32,799 nucleotides of DNA from the NCBI GenBank assembly GCA_045801465.1, contig JBJMSU010000154.1, positions 1-32,799 on the forward strand, read 5' to 3'. Source of the stretch: DATFWC01 sp045801465. Its GTDB lineage: Bacteria; Pseudomonadota; Alphaproteobacteria; Rhizobiales; Xanthobacteraceae. Below the pieces are notes generated by a model that worked only from the letters and a program-made list of their open reading frames with translations, did not search any database and was not told the origin of the DNA. Shown one piece after another: positions 31,998 through 32,799 of this stretch (positions are counted from its first letter, which is position 1; each line of letters starts with the position of its first letter). The position numbers and the translations under genes were made by a program.

Positions 31998-32799
31998 TTA
32001 CGGCACCGCGACCGGCGGCGGGACCGGAATGCCCTTTGCGGTGAGCACGGCGCGCAGCCGGTCGGGATAATCGGAAATGATGCCGTCGACGCCCAGGTCG
32101 ATGACGCGCTCCATGTCGGCGCGCGCGTTGACGGTCCACGGGATCACCTTGATGCCGAGCGATCTCGCCTCGGCCACCTTGTCCGGCGTGAGGTCGGCGA
32201 AGTTGGGCGACCAGGCGGGACAGCCGGCGGCCGCGACGAGCCGCGGCGTCGAGCCGCCGAAATCGTCGACGTCGAGGCCGGCGGTCCACGGCGATGGGCC
32301 CGGCTTGCCGCGTTCGATCGTGTCACCGCCGGGCTGCTCGTCCGTCAGGCACACGCGCTCGATCTCCGGCGCGATGCGCTGCAGGACGACGAGCGTGCGC
32401 CAGTCGAACGACTGGACGCTGGCGCGTCTGGTCAGGCCTGCGCCGGTGATGGCGCGGGCGACGGCGGCAGCAAAGACGTCAGGCGCCGGCGCGTCGGCGC
32501 CGGAGGTCGGCGTGATCTTCGTCTCGATGTTGAAGCGGATGTGGTCGGCGTTCGCTCGCCGCACCAGCGTGAAGACCTCTTCCAGGGTGGGGATGCGCGT
32601 GCCGTCGATCGGGCGCTGCTCGGGAAACTCTGCCGCATAGCCGGTTCGCGGTTTGATGCGTCCAACGTCGTAGCGTTTCACCTCGTCGAGCGTCAGCGAA
32701 TGAATGGCGGGACCGCGCGTGCCGAGGAACCTTCCGTCCGGACCGCGCGCGATATCGGAATTGAGCCACTCGTCGTGATGCCCGACCAGAATTCCGTCC
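31998..32799 (-). CDS. glycerophosphodiester phosphodiesterase (partial, 5' end outside the window)
   Basis: The frame is open from the window edge to the stop TAA at 31998-32000 and covers about 266 residues. It starts inside the conserved region DGILVGHHDEWLNSDI, then has LTLDEVKRYDVGRI, GTRIPTLEEVFTL, FNIETKITP, VQSFDW and a final TIM-barrel block, IKVIPWTVNARADMERVIDLGVDGIISDYPDRLR. These are the GDPD family motifs: the HHD histidine, the E-x-K metal site and the W-T-V-N strand. The enzyme hydrolyses glycerophosphodiesters to glycerol-3-phosphate and an alcohol. The N-terminus and any signal peptide are not in the window. Confidence 0.92.
   Translation of the reverse strand, partial: DGILVGHHDEWLNSDIARGPDGRFLGTRGPAIHSLTLDEVKRYDVGRIKPRTGYAAEFPEQRPIDGTRIPTLEEVFTLVRRANADHIRFNIETKITPTSGADAPAPDVFAAAVARAITGAGLTRRASVQSFDWRTLVVLQRIAPEIERVCLTDEQPGGDTIERGKPGPSPWTAGLDVDDFGGSTPRLVAAAGCPAWSPNFADLTPDKVAEARSLGIKVIPWTVNARADMERVIDLGVDGIISDYPDRLRAVLTAKGIPVPPPVAVP

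Overview
The window is GC-rich DNA from a member of the Alphaproteobacteria, most likely Hyphomicrobiales (Bradyrhizobium/Xanthobacteraceae-like). The pointers are a transhydrogenase split into PntAA/PntAB/PntB behind a small aa3-oxidase subunit IV gene, DUF768 and DUF465 (YdcH) proteins, several orphan Bug-type receptors, and a palindromic intergenic repeat of the type common in Bradyrhizobium relatives. This placement is inference; no rRNA or tRNA gene is present to test it.

Layout. 1-5650: the tail of an unknown gene, an ABC1/UbiB-type kinase, a small oxidase subunit, pntAA-pntAB-pntB and an alpha/beta hydrolase, all on +. 5854-10671: an ECF sigma factor (+) converging on a TPR lipoprotein (-), then rpsU, a DUF768 protein and purE-purK on -, and a diguanylate cyclase on + diverging from purE. 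10678-13628 (-): a two-gene system in which a VIT/VWA surface protein ending in LPQTA is translationally coupled to a dedicated class GN-type sortase. 13799-14566 (+): a divergent helix-turn-helix regulator with an unrecognised C-terminal domain. 14657-21793 (+): a complete branched-chain-type ABC importer whose operon also encodes an acyl-CoA ligase (livG-ligase-livH-livM-livK-livF), interrupted before livF by an elaborate multi-hairpin repeat.

22014-32799 is more accessory in character. It holds a divergent pair of DUF465 genes, a Bug receptor followed by a second receptor destroyed by an internal deletion, a higBA toxin-antitoxin pair with a clear promoter and operator, an autoregulated-looking padR gene, an orphan NMT1-like binding protein, a dienoyl-CoA-reductase-like SDR, a PcfJ-like protein preceded by a possible 14-codon leader peptide, an acyl-CoA ligase-Bug receptor operon, a fragment of another receptor, and a partial glycerophosphodiester phosphodiesterase.

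Two themes link the genes. One is scavenging of carboxylates: two separate operons pair a periplasmic binding protein with an acyl-CoA ligase, and a dienoyl-CoA-reductase-like SDR could act downstream. The other is energy and redox balance (transhydrogenase next to an oxidase subunit). The least understood modules are the sortase/LPQTA pair with its divergent regulator, the aromatic-rich leader ORF with hairpin at 28.8-29.0 kb, and the branched repeat at 20.75-20.92 kb. Apart from start choices, most gene calls rest on clear family motifs; regulatory sites are pattern matches read by eye.
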